A DNA stretch of 64,000 nt, taken from assembly GCA_036429605.1 (NCBI GenBank), contig JAVFKD010000013.1, forward strand, positions 310,001-374,000, in the 5' to 3' direction. Source of the DNA: Cladobotryum mycophilum. Taxonomy: Eukaryota > Ascomycota > Sordariomycetes > Hypocreales > Hypocreaceae. The notes under the pieces were generated by a model that was given only the letters and a program-made list of their open reading frames with translations, was not told the origin of the DNA and did not search any database. Made by a program: the position numbers and the translations under genes. Shown here piece by piece: positions 10,388 to 22,052 of the stretch; position 1 is the first letter of the stretch, and each line of letters begins with the position of its first letter.

Positions 10388-12723
10388 CTACTCGTAGATT
10401 TTTAATGCTAGAGTTATCTTTAACCATAACCAACGTTCCACACTGATGCTCGCTTGCTTCACGGCTGAAATAGCCCCACCGTGTCCCAGATTCTCGCTGA
10501 CTCGAAGGTGAATCGCAGATGTGTCTACAAGCATTCTTTGCGCGTGTTGCAGGGTGGCGGCCATCTTGCAGCTATTGGTATATGTAACTAGGTCGTCTTG
10601 ATCGCCTGCGTTGAAAAGCGTCGGCGGGTACTGATAACCGTCTCGTATATTTTCCAGGGGACTCCATTTGAAGATGGCAGCGAATTCACCGGGGACCTTC
10701 TCATCACCAATATCCTCCACTCCTCTCATACCTAACCCCGAATTCGTCCGGTGAAGGACATCAAATGGACCAGAGTTCAGTAAGGCAGCGGACACCAGGT
10801 TCGGCCGCTGAATGATTGCGCTCATGCAATTCAAGGCGCCCATACTTTCACCCATCAGGATAGGAAGCCTCTTCGTAGGCAATGTACCTGCCAAGTACGT
10901 GAGCGCACCGTGAATATCATCAAAAAGGGTTTGCCTCCTTTCTTTACAGGCCGCCAAGTACCAGGATCGACCATATTCGCCACCGCCTCGAATATTAGCA
11001 AAGGCCACAATTCCGCGAAAGGCCTTGATGAAGACCAAAAAGTCGGGGCGGAAATGAGGAATTACCGAGATGCCAAAGCCGCCGTAGACGTAAAGCAGTA
11101 TCGGTGTATCCTTGGTGATTGGATGGGAATCGTCCGAGACCAAAAACATTGGGATTTTGGTTCCATCTGCAGACGTGTAGAAGACTTGTTTGTTGGATAT
11201 GCCTGCGGTATTGGTATGCGATTCTGAATAAAGCTTAACAAGCTGAGTTGGAGAAGAATGAGTGCTCAATGAACCGAGCTCTCTTCTGCCCATATACCAT
11301 AGAGAGAACGGACGGGAAAAGGATGACTCTATGAGGAAAATGTCTTGGCTTGCGGAATCGTATCCAACGTTGAAGACCGTATCTATAGGAGAATTGATTG
11401 TGGTAAGTTGTCCATCTGCAAGAGACAGTAGCTGAAGCCGGTCACGAACATCTACCGAGCGAATGGCAAGAATATGGTCATCTCCAATCTAGAGCCACGA
11501 CGTCAGAGTCAGTTCCTAACTAAGAAAAGGGATCTGGCAAGAACTTTGACGTACGGCTTGAGCCAATTTTAGAGTCTGCGTATCGATTCCTTTAACAAGC
11601 AACGCAGGTGGTAGTGCAGCAGCGTCGAGTGAAAATCCGACAACCTCGCCATTGTGTCTGTCTGTCCAGAAAGCGTAAAGCTGTTGTCCTTGTCGCGAAA
11701 TGCGTCCGATATATCTGTGAAATAACAGTTAGAGACTTCTATTATTTATTGGTGGATGTTGAAGATGACTTACTCCCATCTGTAATCGAAGCTATCGCAT
11801 ACTCGAATAGTAAAGTCAAGGTCTGGCCGATCATCTTGGTTTCTGATTCGGGAAGCGAGAACTTGGCATGTCTGTCCAGCGCCGTATATACTTAAGAACG
11901 CAAAGCCACCGTCTTCTGAAAGCCTGAGCCAGAAGCAATAGCCTGAATCGGAATCATCTTCATACATCAGCGTATCTTCTGTCTGAGATGTTCCGAGGGC
12001 ATGATATCGTAACTGGGGCTTGGCCTTTTGCTTCCCACCACATGATTGCCAATACTGATAAAAGAAACCAAGATCTCCCCACCAGGTGATGGGTTTGATC
12101 GCATTGTTGAACTTTGTGTCGCGAATCTTGTCTTGGAGTACGTGGCCGGTTTCGGTGTCCTTGACTTTAATAACTCCCCAGTCGGAGCCATGGACGCTCG
12201 TAGAGTAGGCCCAGTATTTGCCGCTTTTGCTGACGCCAGACGAGAGTAGATTTCCGCCTCCATCGTCGCTTTCGTCATGTAGCACCTGTGGTGACTTGGG
12301 TGCTGACAGGGTTGTTTCGGCAGAGCTTGAATGCTCTAAGAATGACGACAGGTCGTCCTTCTTGACTTTGACAGTGATAGGAAATGCACGCCCGCAGCCA
12401 GGCACTCGCAATAGATAATACAGGCCTGCGGATTGAGGGACCTGGCTGATTACCTCTCCCTGTACTAGTGACTGAAGAATAGTCATCAAGTTGGTTTTGA
12501 TTTCTGGGGATGAGGTGTCGGCAGAGAGATAGCTGTCCAAGATGGCATTCTGCGTGGTGACGAATTCACAAGTTTCATCATTCTGACGGTCCTCTAACCA
12601 GTCATACGGATTGGGAACCAACACCTCAGATACAGAAACAGAGTTGGTAATAGAACCTTCATTACCTGTGGTACTGAATGATTCAACAGTTGCTGACCTT
12701 TGAGTGGGCGGATATTTGTACAT
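10388..12723 (-). CDS. Prolyl oligopeptidase (S9A family)
   Basis: Exons 12723-11774, 11714-11555 and 11488-10388 give about 736 residues, the usual size for this cytosolic serine peptidase, which cuts short peptides after proline. The N-terminus has the typical PNPYDWLEDRQNDET phrase of the first propeller strand. The C-terminal alpha/beta-hydrolase half has YVYGGFGISV, ANIRGGGEYGRSW, a nucleophile elbow GESMGA (about Ser585), an Asp motif NAGDQDDLV (about 668-669) and a His motif ENLGHGG (about 706). The elbow is odd, since most family members have GGSNGG or GxSxGG here. Another in-frame ATG lies 15 codons upstream (12768); the inner one was chosen because MYKYPP matches the usual start. 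Two CGG-N3-CCG sites lie 170-200 bp upstream. Confidence 0.88.
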
Positions 12724-13604
12724 GATGAGTTTGATGGTGTTCGTAGGTGGGTGATGTGGAAGAAACAAAAGACTTCAATGTATATATATATATATATATA
12801 TATAGCAGCGGTTAACGTAAGCACCCTCAAACCTTCTATCGCATTCGCGATCTCGTCTTCGTTCGGTACCTACAGCAAGATCACACGCACATCAGTCGGC
12901 AACCGGATATGTGACCGGCGGCCGGTCCAAAGGTGCCACACCATGTCTGTCCTAACACCACCACCAGTGATTCAATTATGTAACCGACCGAGCAATTTCA
13001 CCATACATTATTCCCTTAAACGGTCCTACGGATCACACGAAGTGCTGTGAAGTGAACAGGCATTGTGGCGAATGAAGGCAATAAAATATCTCCCGACATT
13101 TAACTTTTGCTACTACTTAGCTGTACATGCGGAAATCAGACTCATTTTCACAAGTGCATTAAAGACATGTGCTTATTTTTTCCAGATTGATTGAAGATGA
13201 GTTTCTTTAACATTGGGATTTGGTTTATAACTTAAGTGTTTGACCATGTTATGAAGGCGGCATCGCTGAATCATGTGTAGTTATATAGAGAGCTACGCCA
13301 TCTAGGTATGTAATATAGGCCTGGGGGTGTGCAAGTCACGACCCTAGATAGGCTAATCTAGTCCAACAAGGAAATGTTTCATGACGATGCGAATAAAACG
13401 ATGATACAAAGGGGAGTCATTCATGAACCGTTACTTTGCATACTGGAATGCGGGATTCTCTCGGTCTGTCATGTCCATGAATGCAGCCATAGGATCAGCA
13501 ATCAATTCTGGCTGTTGCATCAATAACACTGCCTTTTTGTTATTGCAGTAGGAATAATAAAACCTATATTCATATCCATTAGTAACAATGAACGCCAAAC
13601 GCAG
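12724..13604. other. Intergenic region between POP and permease genes, with TA microsatellite
   Basis: It holds a (TA)n run at about 12781-12804 in the POP leader and two CGG-N3-CCG sites at 12897 and 12916. The remainder, to 13604, shows no gene and is presumably the 3' flank of the permease gene. Confidence 0.55.
12897..12924. promoter_or_regulatory. Two CGG-N3-CCG inverted repeats upstream of prolyl oligopeptidase
   Basis: CGGCAACCG (12897-12905) and CGGCGGCCG (12916-12924) are spaced 19 bp apart. The second sits in the longer palindrome ACCGGCGGCCGGT, also found in near-identical form at 15926 and 21793. Likely Zn2Cys6 operators; binding is inferred. Confidence 0.5.
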
Positions 13605-15683
13605 TCAGTTGACGTTTCGCAATGGGGCCTCGTTCATCCTGTAGGTAACCAAACAAAGAGGCACGAAAGATACGGGGGAGACAGAGTTGACTTCGACATA
13701 CCAAAGCCCGATGTATGCCAGAATTGACGCACAGAACAAGCTCAGTGTCGCAATTTGGCCATCAGGATAACCTTGAGCGGTTTGACTTCCCTTGTACGCC
13801 CATGGTCCACTAAAACCACCGAGTGCGCCCATGATAGTGATGGTGCCCATAACAACGGTTTTTTTGGAGTGTCCTCCTATGTTAGCTGCGAGGAGAGAAT
13901 AGTGCTGGACGAGGGAGCCATAGAATGTGGTCGACTGTTGCTCATATATGTCTTGTATCAGCACACGCATATGAACGTGAGAGTATGTGATGAAAGCGTG
14001 AGGTAGCGGAAAGGAGGCATACAATGTAGAGTCCTGCAAGTAGCGCAGACTTATTCTCTCGGTGTGTCTTCCAGAGCATGATATTTCCCATTAACGAAGG
14101 CAAAATGAAAGCAATGGCGACAATGATTCGGCGATGTGGGAAGCGGTTGCCAATAATCCTGCGGATATCAATAACAAGCTGAAAGGCGACCGCCCCGGAT
14201 GACCAACGTACCCAGCGAGGATAATACAAACCACCGCAATAGCAGACGCAGGCATGAAAAGCACCAGAGCGCGAGTCTGGGAGAATCCAAAAGAGGATAC
14301 AAGGAATCCTCCAAAACTACAAGGGGGAGAAAAATGAGTCAACAGATCGGTATCTACATGGAGATGAAATTGCCCTCAGAAACAAATCCGGGAATAGTGG
14401 AAGAACGCACCTTGAAACGGCCGCATTAGAAAAGGCAAAGGTAAATGAAAATATGCATAAAGCATAAACCTGAGGATCTAGAAAGGCAGACAGTGCCTGG
14501 CGGAGCTTGAACTTTCGGGTGTGGATGCCAGTGTTGTTGCTCATAAGACGCCGCACGGCGATCTTCTTTTCTTTGCTCGTGAGGAACCACGCCTTCATCG
14601 GGGTCGCTGGCAGCAAAAACAATATGACAAGGCCAATGACAAGCGCACAGGATCCCAGAATCACGTAGATCCATTTCCATCGACTCGCAGCATAAACGCC
14701 ACCTAGCTTCAAAGCACCAAAGTCGACTCCATTCCCAATGAGGGAGCCAAGAGCATTGCCGGCAATCATGATGCCCAAACGCAAAGGCTGTTCGTTCGTT
14801 TTCCACCTAAATGGTCATTTATATATGAGAGTATGCCCCAAAAGCGATAGACAATGCAGGATGAAACCGAAAAAGAAGCGGATTTTGAATGCATACCACA
14901 TGACAGTTATAATGACGCCCAAAGGTTGGACGATTTGACTGAAACCGTAAAAGAACCTATCATATGCTTCAGTATTTTGTATTTGTTCCTGTCGTCATGT
15001 AATGGTGGGGGAAATCTGGACATACCTTAGGGCCATGATCTGGGCGAAGTTTTGACAGAAAATGGTCAAAATAGCCAAAAGACCAATGTACAACAACATG
15101 GCACCATACACGATACCAGCTGGTAAGAGCTGGGCCGGAAAGAGGAGGAGGTATTGTCCCTATAGACCATTTGAGCTTGCAGTTAACGTCTCACCCTTTG
15201 TACGGAAAGACAGACGCTTTCGCATACTCACCACTACTCCGCCCAAAGATACCATCCCCGAAGAAAGCTGGTATTTCGCGGTGTCAAGCACCACAACTCC
15301 GTCGACCATCTTTTCACTAAATAGCTTGAGATCCTCTACCAAGCCAAATAAAGCGGCGAACCCATAGGCCTGACCATCCGCATAGCCTACAACTGCCCCG
15401 ATGAATAACTAATAAGATTTCATTATTAGTTTATGTCAAAACTCCATGCGTTGAAAACCGTGGGGTTGTTGCCTACCAGTGGAGCAATCACCAAGTCAAT
15501 CTTCCACAAAACCCGACGCTCCTCCTCCTCAGTCCACGTCTCCCCCTGGCTGTCCAGGGCCATCTTGAAGGCATCATCCATTCCTGGTTTTGGCATCGTG
15601 GCCATTTTTGGGTCCGATACGTTGTCATATCCTTCGACAGTTGGAGTCTCTTCTTGATGGTTGACCTCAGACTTGGGAATCAT
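13605..15683 (-). CDS. MFS transporter, allantoate permease-like (ACS family)
   Basis: Nine exons (15683-15477, 15408-15232, 15159-15026, 14956-14897, 14806-14411, 14316-14212, 14158-14023, 13934-13702, 13638-13605) join in phase into about 493 residues, normal for the anion:cation symporter (Dal5/Tna1) family. The N-terminus with TWTEEEERRVLWKIDLVIAPL, then GLVEDLKL, is characteristic. Around twelve hydrophobic helices follow, with a central loop SNNTGIHTRKFKLRQAL and a second half starting QVYALCIFSF. Members of this family import organic anions, vitamins, dipeptides or ureides; the substrate cannot be read here. It shares a promoter region with the divergent beta-mannosidase, and that interval has three CGG-N3-CCG sites. 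An in-frame ATG 19 codons upstream (15740) is an alternative start. Confidence 0.85.
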
Positions 15684-16273
15684 GATAAGTAGGTTTCGTG
15701 TTATCGCTTTTACTTTTGGTCTGATGATTGTCTGCACCAAAAAGGTGATTGAGGACGTATTGATTCAAACTCCAAAGACTTGAGTAAAGATAAGGATGAA
15801 TAAGGATGAAATGTTTTGATCAAAGAATGGTCCCCGGTATCAATTGATGCAACCGGTGTAAGAATACGGGTTCGGTGGCCGGGTTCGTGAGGCGCAAGTT
15901 CGGTCTCCGGTTCCCCTAACCTATACCGGTGGCCGGTATTTTGCCTTGTGCCTACACACCCGTTACTGTGCTTTCCGGGACTGGCCTAGAATTGATGTTA
16001 CCTCTGAGAGTCTTTGCCGCCGAATAGAGGGAGGAATAAGAGATTATTTGCTATTATTCTCCACGTCTGGTGTAAGTGAACATTTCTCCCGTAACATGGC
16101 TAGTTGGCCGGACCAAGACAGATTCAATAAGCTGTGTCAGTAAATTCATTGTATAAAAAAGGTCTTTCTGCAAAGGACTAAACTGTCTACACATGTCAAG
16201 ACCTTCATTATTCTCCAATGATAAAATACACTTGGTCAACATTAATCACTGGTACAGTCAACCGTATTGCATC
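15684..16273. promoter_or_regulatory. Divergent promoter of permease and beta-mannosidase with three CGG-N3-CCG sites
   Basis: Three CGG-N3-CCG repeats lie within 63 bp: CGGTGGCCG at 15873-15881, CGGTCTCCG at 15901-15909 and CGGTGGCCG at 15927-15935, the last inside ACCGGTGGCCGGT. They are 190-250 bp upstream of the permease ATG and 340-400 bp upstream of the mannosidase ATG. This is the densest cluster of such sites I found in the window and the best candidate operator for the regulator at 19045-21212. Confidence 0.6.
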
Positions 16274-19018
16274 ATGGCCAGAGCAAAGGAAACACTATCC
16301 TTAAGTGAGGGTTGGAAATACAAAGCGGGCGACGACTCAGATGATGCTGATTCAAACGATTGGCATGACGCCCAGCCGGTGCCGACATCCATACATCTAG
16401 ATCTACTTGCCAATGGCACCATCCCAGATCCCTTTCAAGCAAAGAATGAGGAGCTTGTGCAATGGGTCAGCACCAAGACTTGGATCTACGAGAAGCATTT
16501 CACTATTCCTCCACGACCGCACAGTGGACCAAATCAGAGGATACTTTTAGTCCTTGATGGACTGGATACATTCGCAACCGTGACGCTAGATGGTAAGAAA
16601 CTTCTCGAAACAAACAACATGTTTCTCAGTCACCGGGTCGATATCACGGAACAAATCAGTTCCGCTCGGACTGCGGAGGAGGAAACACACACTCTGCGAA
16701 TCACGTTTCACAATGCTGAAAAAAAGGCGGCGGAGGAAATGGAGAAGCATCCGGAACATGATTGGTTTAGTTTTCATTTTGGAAACAAGCGGCTAGCTGT
16801 GAGAAAGGCGCAGTATCATTTCGTACGTACCAATGACACTTTGCCCTGAGAGAACAACAGCTGACGAAAACAGGGTTGGGACTGGGGCCCCGTGCTGACC
16901 GACAGCGGACCGTGGAAGCCGATTTATCTCGAAATATACCAGACAAGACTGGTCGACCTCTCGGTTCGGACACATCTCGCGCCTGATCAGAAAGAAGCAG
17001 TGCTTGATGTCTCGGTAGAGATGGAAGGAAGGGCAGACTATGCAAGAATCGACGTTGGAAGAGAAGGCCTTGATGTTGAATCACACGTCATTGCTCTGAG
17101 TGGTGAAAGGGCCACGACTTCGATACGAATGCGCAATCCGAAGCTCTGGTGGCCCTGGACACTCGGCGAGCAAAGCCTCTACACTGCCAAAGTCACGTTG
17201 TTCAACCGCAGTGATGGCTCTGTGGAAGAAGAATATTTGGATTCTCTGCAAAAGAAGTTCGGCATCCGTAAAATTGAACTCGTCCAACGACCATTGCGCG
17301 ACCAAGAGGGCTCCAGTTTCTTTTTCCGGGTTAACAACGTTCCCATCTTTGCTGCCGGGTCATGCTGGATACCGTTGGATTCGTTTGTAACCCGTGCGAC
17401 ACCGGAAAGATACCGCAGTTGGATACAGCTCGCCAAGGATACCAATCAAGTCATGATACGCATTTGGGGTGGAGGCATCTATGAAGACGACGCATTTTTC
17501 GACGCATGCGACGAGCTAGGCATCTTGGTCTGGCATGATTTCATGTTCGCATGTGGCATATATCCGGCATATTCGTCATTCGAAGAGAGCGTAATGGCCG
17601 AAGTGCGTCAAAATGTTACGCGATTGCGGCATCATCCTTCCATCGCCATATGGTGTGGAAATAACGAAGACTATGCGATTGCATACCTCGCCCAGGTACA
17701 CGTGGGTAAGGCCGAGTATGACCCAGAGGAAATGGACCCCGACAAGATCAAACAATCTGGGTTTCCGGCACGACTGTTTTACGAAATTCGCTTGCCGGAT
17801 GTATGCAAGGAGTTGATACCAGATACTCCATACTGGCCGGGCTCTCCATTTGGAACATCATTTTGCAACTCATTGACAGAGGGTGATGTTCATCAGTGGC
17901 AGGTTTGGCATCTTGATAAATATCCTTACCAGGATTATCCACACCTCGGCGGGCGAATGGTCACAGAGTTTGGCCTACAGTCAATTCCTCATTGGAAGAC
18001 GGTGAAGCAATACTACCCAGCCGATCATGTATTCTCCCCAGATGACTCTCGAGACTACACCACAGATGAGTACATGGCATGGCATAATAAAGGTGAGCGT
18101 GGCCCGGAAAATATTGTCAAATATGGCGTCGATAACATCCCATTTGACGAACGCTCTCTTCGTGGATATATGTACTGCTCGCAATTGATTCAATCCGAGG
18201 GATTGTCAACCGCATTTCGAGGCTGGAGGCGTCTTTGGCGGGGTCTGGGTCGGGAATACTGTGCTGGGGCTTTGGTATGGCAGCTGAACGACTGTTGGCC
18301 CGTATCGTCATGGTCCGTTGCTGACTCTGGCTTGCGCCCAAAACTGTCATACTGGACTGTAAAAAGAGAGAATCAGCCCATAACTGCAGGTCTAGCTCGT
18401 GTAGCCAAGGGTGATTCGCTAGAGTTGGAGGCTTGGGCGTGCAACATGAAGATGCATCAAGTTGACGTCAATTATCGAATCCAGGCATGGCATGTCAAGA
18501 CAGGCCATACGCTTTGGACACATACCGTATCGACAAAGATCCAGCTGGAGCCCAATCGAAGCACGGAACTGGGTAGACTCCAGCTGAGCTCCCAACTTGG
18601 TGGTAGTGATGCGCAGCTCAACTGGAACGAACTAGCGTTTGCCATCCATCTCTTTTCTGCACCAGAGTCGTTGACTAGTGATCTCGCTGCCGAAAACAAT
18701 AGCATCGCCCGTTATGTAAGTTTTCATGAACCATTAAAGGAGGTTCCGTTCGTCACCGAAGAGGGAAAGATGACTGTAAATCTTTGCGAGGAGAAAACGG
18801 GGTCTATTATGGAGCTTTCAGCAACGGTTCCCATGAAGGGGGTATTTCTTGATTTTGAGGATGAGGATAAAATTGCCTGGGACGATAACGGTGTAGATCT
18901 TGTACCAGGAGAAACTCTCAAGTTGGGTGTGGCGGGGTTGAAAGATGGGAAGGGGAGGAAATTGAGAGTCTACTGGTTGGGTGAGACCGGATGGCAGAGC
19001 CTCGTCACTGCTGTGTAG
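16274..19018 (+). CDS. mndB: Beta-mannosidase, GH2 (intracellular MndB type)
   Basis: Exons 16274-16822 and 16874-19018 give about 897 residues. GH2 beta-mannosidases remove terminal beta-linked mannose from manno-oligosaccharides. The intron falls inside the family signature RKAQYHF-GWDWGP. Later motifs are RIWGGGIYEDDAFFDACDELG, the acid/base motif IWCGNNEDY (about Glu448) and the nucleophile motif VTEFGLQS (about Glu548). No signal peptide is present, in line with the cytosolic MndB group rather than secreted MndA. An ATG 27 codons upstream (16193) is in frame, but its extension is unlike the family. Its stop is only 26 bp from the stop of the convergent Zn2Cys6 gene. Confidence 0.9.
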
Positions 19019-19044
19019 TTATAGAAGCGAAAGGTCATAGATAG

Positions 19045-21212
19045 CTAGTTCGTATTTGAATGCAATAGAGAGTCAGGATAAATATTGAGCATGTCAAGTA
19101 GATCGGGATTTGATGGTAATGGAACATCACAACTGAGTTCCATTCCTGGCCAGCTATCGTTGGCTAGACCGTCATGGAACAGGGAGTCTAGTGGAGGTAT
19201 ATTCCAACCTGCCATAGATGCAACCTGGGGCCAGACACGAAAGTCTTTGTCGCCTATGGCAGGGTCCTGTTGAGAATTGGTCATGATCTGGTCCTCATGG
19301 CACCTCTGGGTTGCGTTTCGCAGCTGGCCTAAGACGTATTCCCCATAGACCTTTGGGCAAACGTTCAACCCGACGCGCAGATCCATCATGAGATAAGCTA
19401 CCTTCTCAGCCTTTACTAGATAGCTTTTTAATAATGGGGTTCCCGGAGACATAGTATATGCATACACCAGATGGAGACAACAGAGAGCGAGCATGGTGAA
19501 ACCGTAGTCGGGTGTATATCGTAAAACTTCCCTAGCTGCGGGCTTTAGGTTAATGATCATGTCACAACATTTACTAGCTGCATCTGCTGACTTCAACACG
19601 CAATTCAGAAAGGCAGAGAGTTCTGGCGAAAGCGTATCCGTTGACGAAAAGGTAGCGAGACCGGTCTTGGCAATCAGCTGATGTGAAATGATTGGCGCAG
19701 CAAAAGAAACAATGATGAAGCGTGTTAGAACACCCATGAAGGAGGTAATGACATTCGCGAAGATAGTGGGGTCCAAGAGGCTGGAGTCGAGAGAACTAGG
19801 AGTACTCATGTCGTTGGACTGCAGCCAGGTGGAACTCCATTCTTGCAGCATATTTTCGGCCTTCTCTAGAAGCTCCAACAAGCTTCCCGTATCCCTGGTA
19901 TCAGGAGGTATACACCACCATTCGGCCAAACTCTTGTCGGAACGAGCAGCTTGATCCCACAGGCGGTGAAGGGCAGCCTCGGCCAAAACTCTCCACACGC
20001 CTGGCTGAGGATCCAACTGCACTAGGAGATCTAGTGTAGAAGCAACGGTCGAGTCATCGTGTATTGTGGGTGGAGATCTGGTCATGACGGAGTGGTGGCG
20101 GGATTTGACAAATAGCCAAATCCAGTAGAAGGCGCGACGATATGGAGGCGATGATGAAATATCCGGTTCGCCGGATTTGATGAGTGCATTGAGGTCCTTT
20201 ATGGACTCATGAAGCGAGATCTGCATGGCGCATGTCTCCACTGCAGACTTCACGGCCCAAGGACTCAGAAACCTTTCTCCCATCTGTCCAGACACTGCAG
20301 TGACTCTTGGATATGCGTAAAGTACAGCCAGCGCTTGCATCAAAGTCCAATTCTCTTCTTCACCCTCGTTCAAAATGCCATTTGCCTGTTCCAGCATTTT
20401 CGACATGTAAGGAAATAGAGCGAGATGTGTCGAGCTGTAGCCCGGGCTGAGAGTTGAGGCAACAAACGCCATCGCATAAGCCAAAGGTCGCCGGTTGGTT
20501 ACCAATCTCTCAATATTATCCAACGGCTCCAATGAGAGAACCGGTACATAGCAGATTGATTTCTGGAGGAAGCTAGATCGAACAAAGTCTCATTAGTTAA
20601 TCACACGTTTTAACCTTAATGATAGATAGGGAAGCCCACAATTCGACCAGATCAAGGATCGTGGAATCTGGAACTTGATCTATCCCTAATACATTGTGAG
20701 ACGCAGGAGCGCCACTGGAAGGACTACCTCTCTTTGCAATAGTCATTGGTGATGAAGAAAATATTGAAGGCAGAATCATCTCTTGAAGTGGTGAATTTTG
20801 TTGTTTCGAGGATGGTCTATGAGACGGTTCTTGGGCTAGACTAGTAGTCTCTACTAGTTGAACAGAGGATGTAGACGAATGACTGACTACTGGTGATGGT
20901 CTGGACTCGGCAAGAGGGTTGGGAGAAAGCGAGCCAGGGCCATCAACAGGTGCCTTGGAATGAGACACGCGATGTTGTTGCTGACGCTTTGGAAGCCGAA
21001 CTACGCACTCGCGGTTTCTCTTGAGGCAGCGGGCGCAGGGCGGATCAGCAGCACCAATACATCTCATCTGCGTATTGCTCAGTCATTGGTCATTGTTGAA
21101 TTATTAGGATGCCAAGTCAAGTGGTATAACATACCTTTAGTTTGCGGCATGACACACAGGCTACGGCTGCAGCTCCGAGTAGTCGTTCAGTAGAGCGCTG
21201 TGGATTTTCCAT
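19045..21212 (-). CDS. Zn2Cys6 fungal transcription factor
   Basis: Exons 21212-21135, 21067-20615 and 20562-19045 give about 682 residues. The first intron splits the binuclear zinc cluster. Across the join it reads C-x2-C-x6-C-x8-C-x2-C-x6-C (about residues 19-45), the complete fungal zinc cluster. A Ser/Pro/Gln-rich linker follows, then a long helical middle region of the fungal-TF type, with no other catalytic motif. The second intron was placed GTTAAA...CCAG because only this choice gives both a normal length (52 nt) and a kept frame. It lies in the middle of the carbohydrate genes and between all the CGG-N3-CCG sites, so it is probably their local regulator. That role is inferred from position and site type. 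Confidence 0.88.
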
Positions 21213-22052
21213 GATATGGAACCTAGGTTTTGTTGTTTATGAAATATGGATATCTTTTGTGTAAGTGAATGAAACGAAATCCGGACAGGCTTTCAACAAC
21301 GGAGGGTTTGAAGGAGCCGAGGCATAGTCAAATCACCTCTCGACAATTGGAACAGAGTTGCCCCCTATTACCCCGCATTCGGCTACGGGCAGTGCAAAGC
21401 CAAAGAACAGGGGCCGTTTTGTTATAAAGGGCGTAATTTACGGGCCAATGTCAGGTGAAAGGGGGTGGATAGATCATAGATGATTGTGTTTTAATGTGTG
21501 AGATTAGCTCTAGATGAGAGAAACACTGAGTCAGACAAGAAGTAATGGGGCAGATCAACGAACGCAGCGCTTATTACGCCCTTTTGTATTTCTGCTGCAC
21601 TGACCCCTCACCTCGCCCTTCACACTCTGTTTGACATCCATCTCAACAGACTACATGTTAAGAAATCGTCGTCATATATGGATCTCTCGCACGGGAATGT
21701 CAATTACATACATAATAAAGGCCCGGCGAGGAAACCCACATCTAAATACGAGGAATCGCAACGTTATTTGTACAATTTCATTTGTTGAAATACCGGCAGC
21801 CGGTCAGCTTACTCGGCTAGTTCAGTCCACCGGCGGCCGGATGGGGCAATCTTCGTTTCGGAGTATAACATTGATCCGAAAAAACGGTGGCATCACTACT
21901 ACCTGGTAGTCTAGGTGTGAAAAAAACAGATGTGCGTTCTTATTTACATGCAAACTGCCACGCTGCTTTCTGAACCTTTACCCAAGCAAGGAGATGTCCT
22001 GCGAGCAAAGCCCAAACGCGAAGCAGAACGATAGTATTCAACGACAAGAAGA
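21213..22052. promoter_or_regulatory. Divergent promoter of regulator and esterase with two CGG-N3-CCG sites
   Basis: CGGCAGCCG at 21794-21802 (inside ACCGGCAGCCGGT) and CGGCGGCCG at 21831-21839 lie 215-260 bp before the esterase ATG and about 580-630 bp before the regulator ATG. If real, they could give both control of the esterase and self-control of the regulator. A 92-codon frame at 21631 has no protein-like features. Confidence 0.5.
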
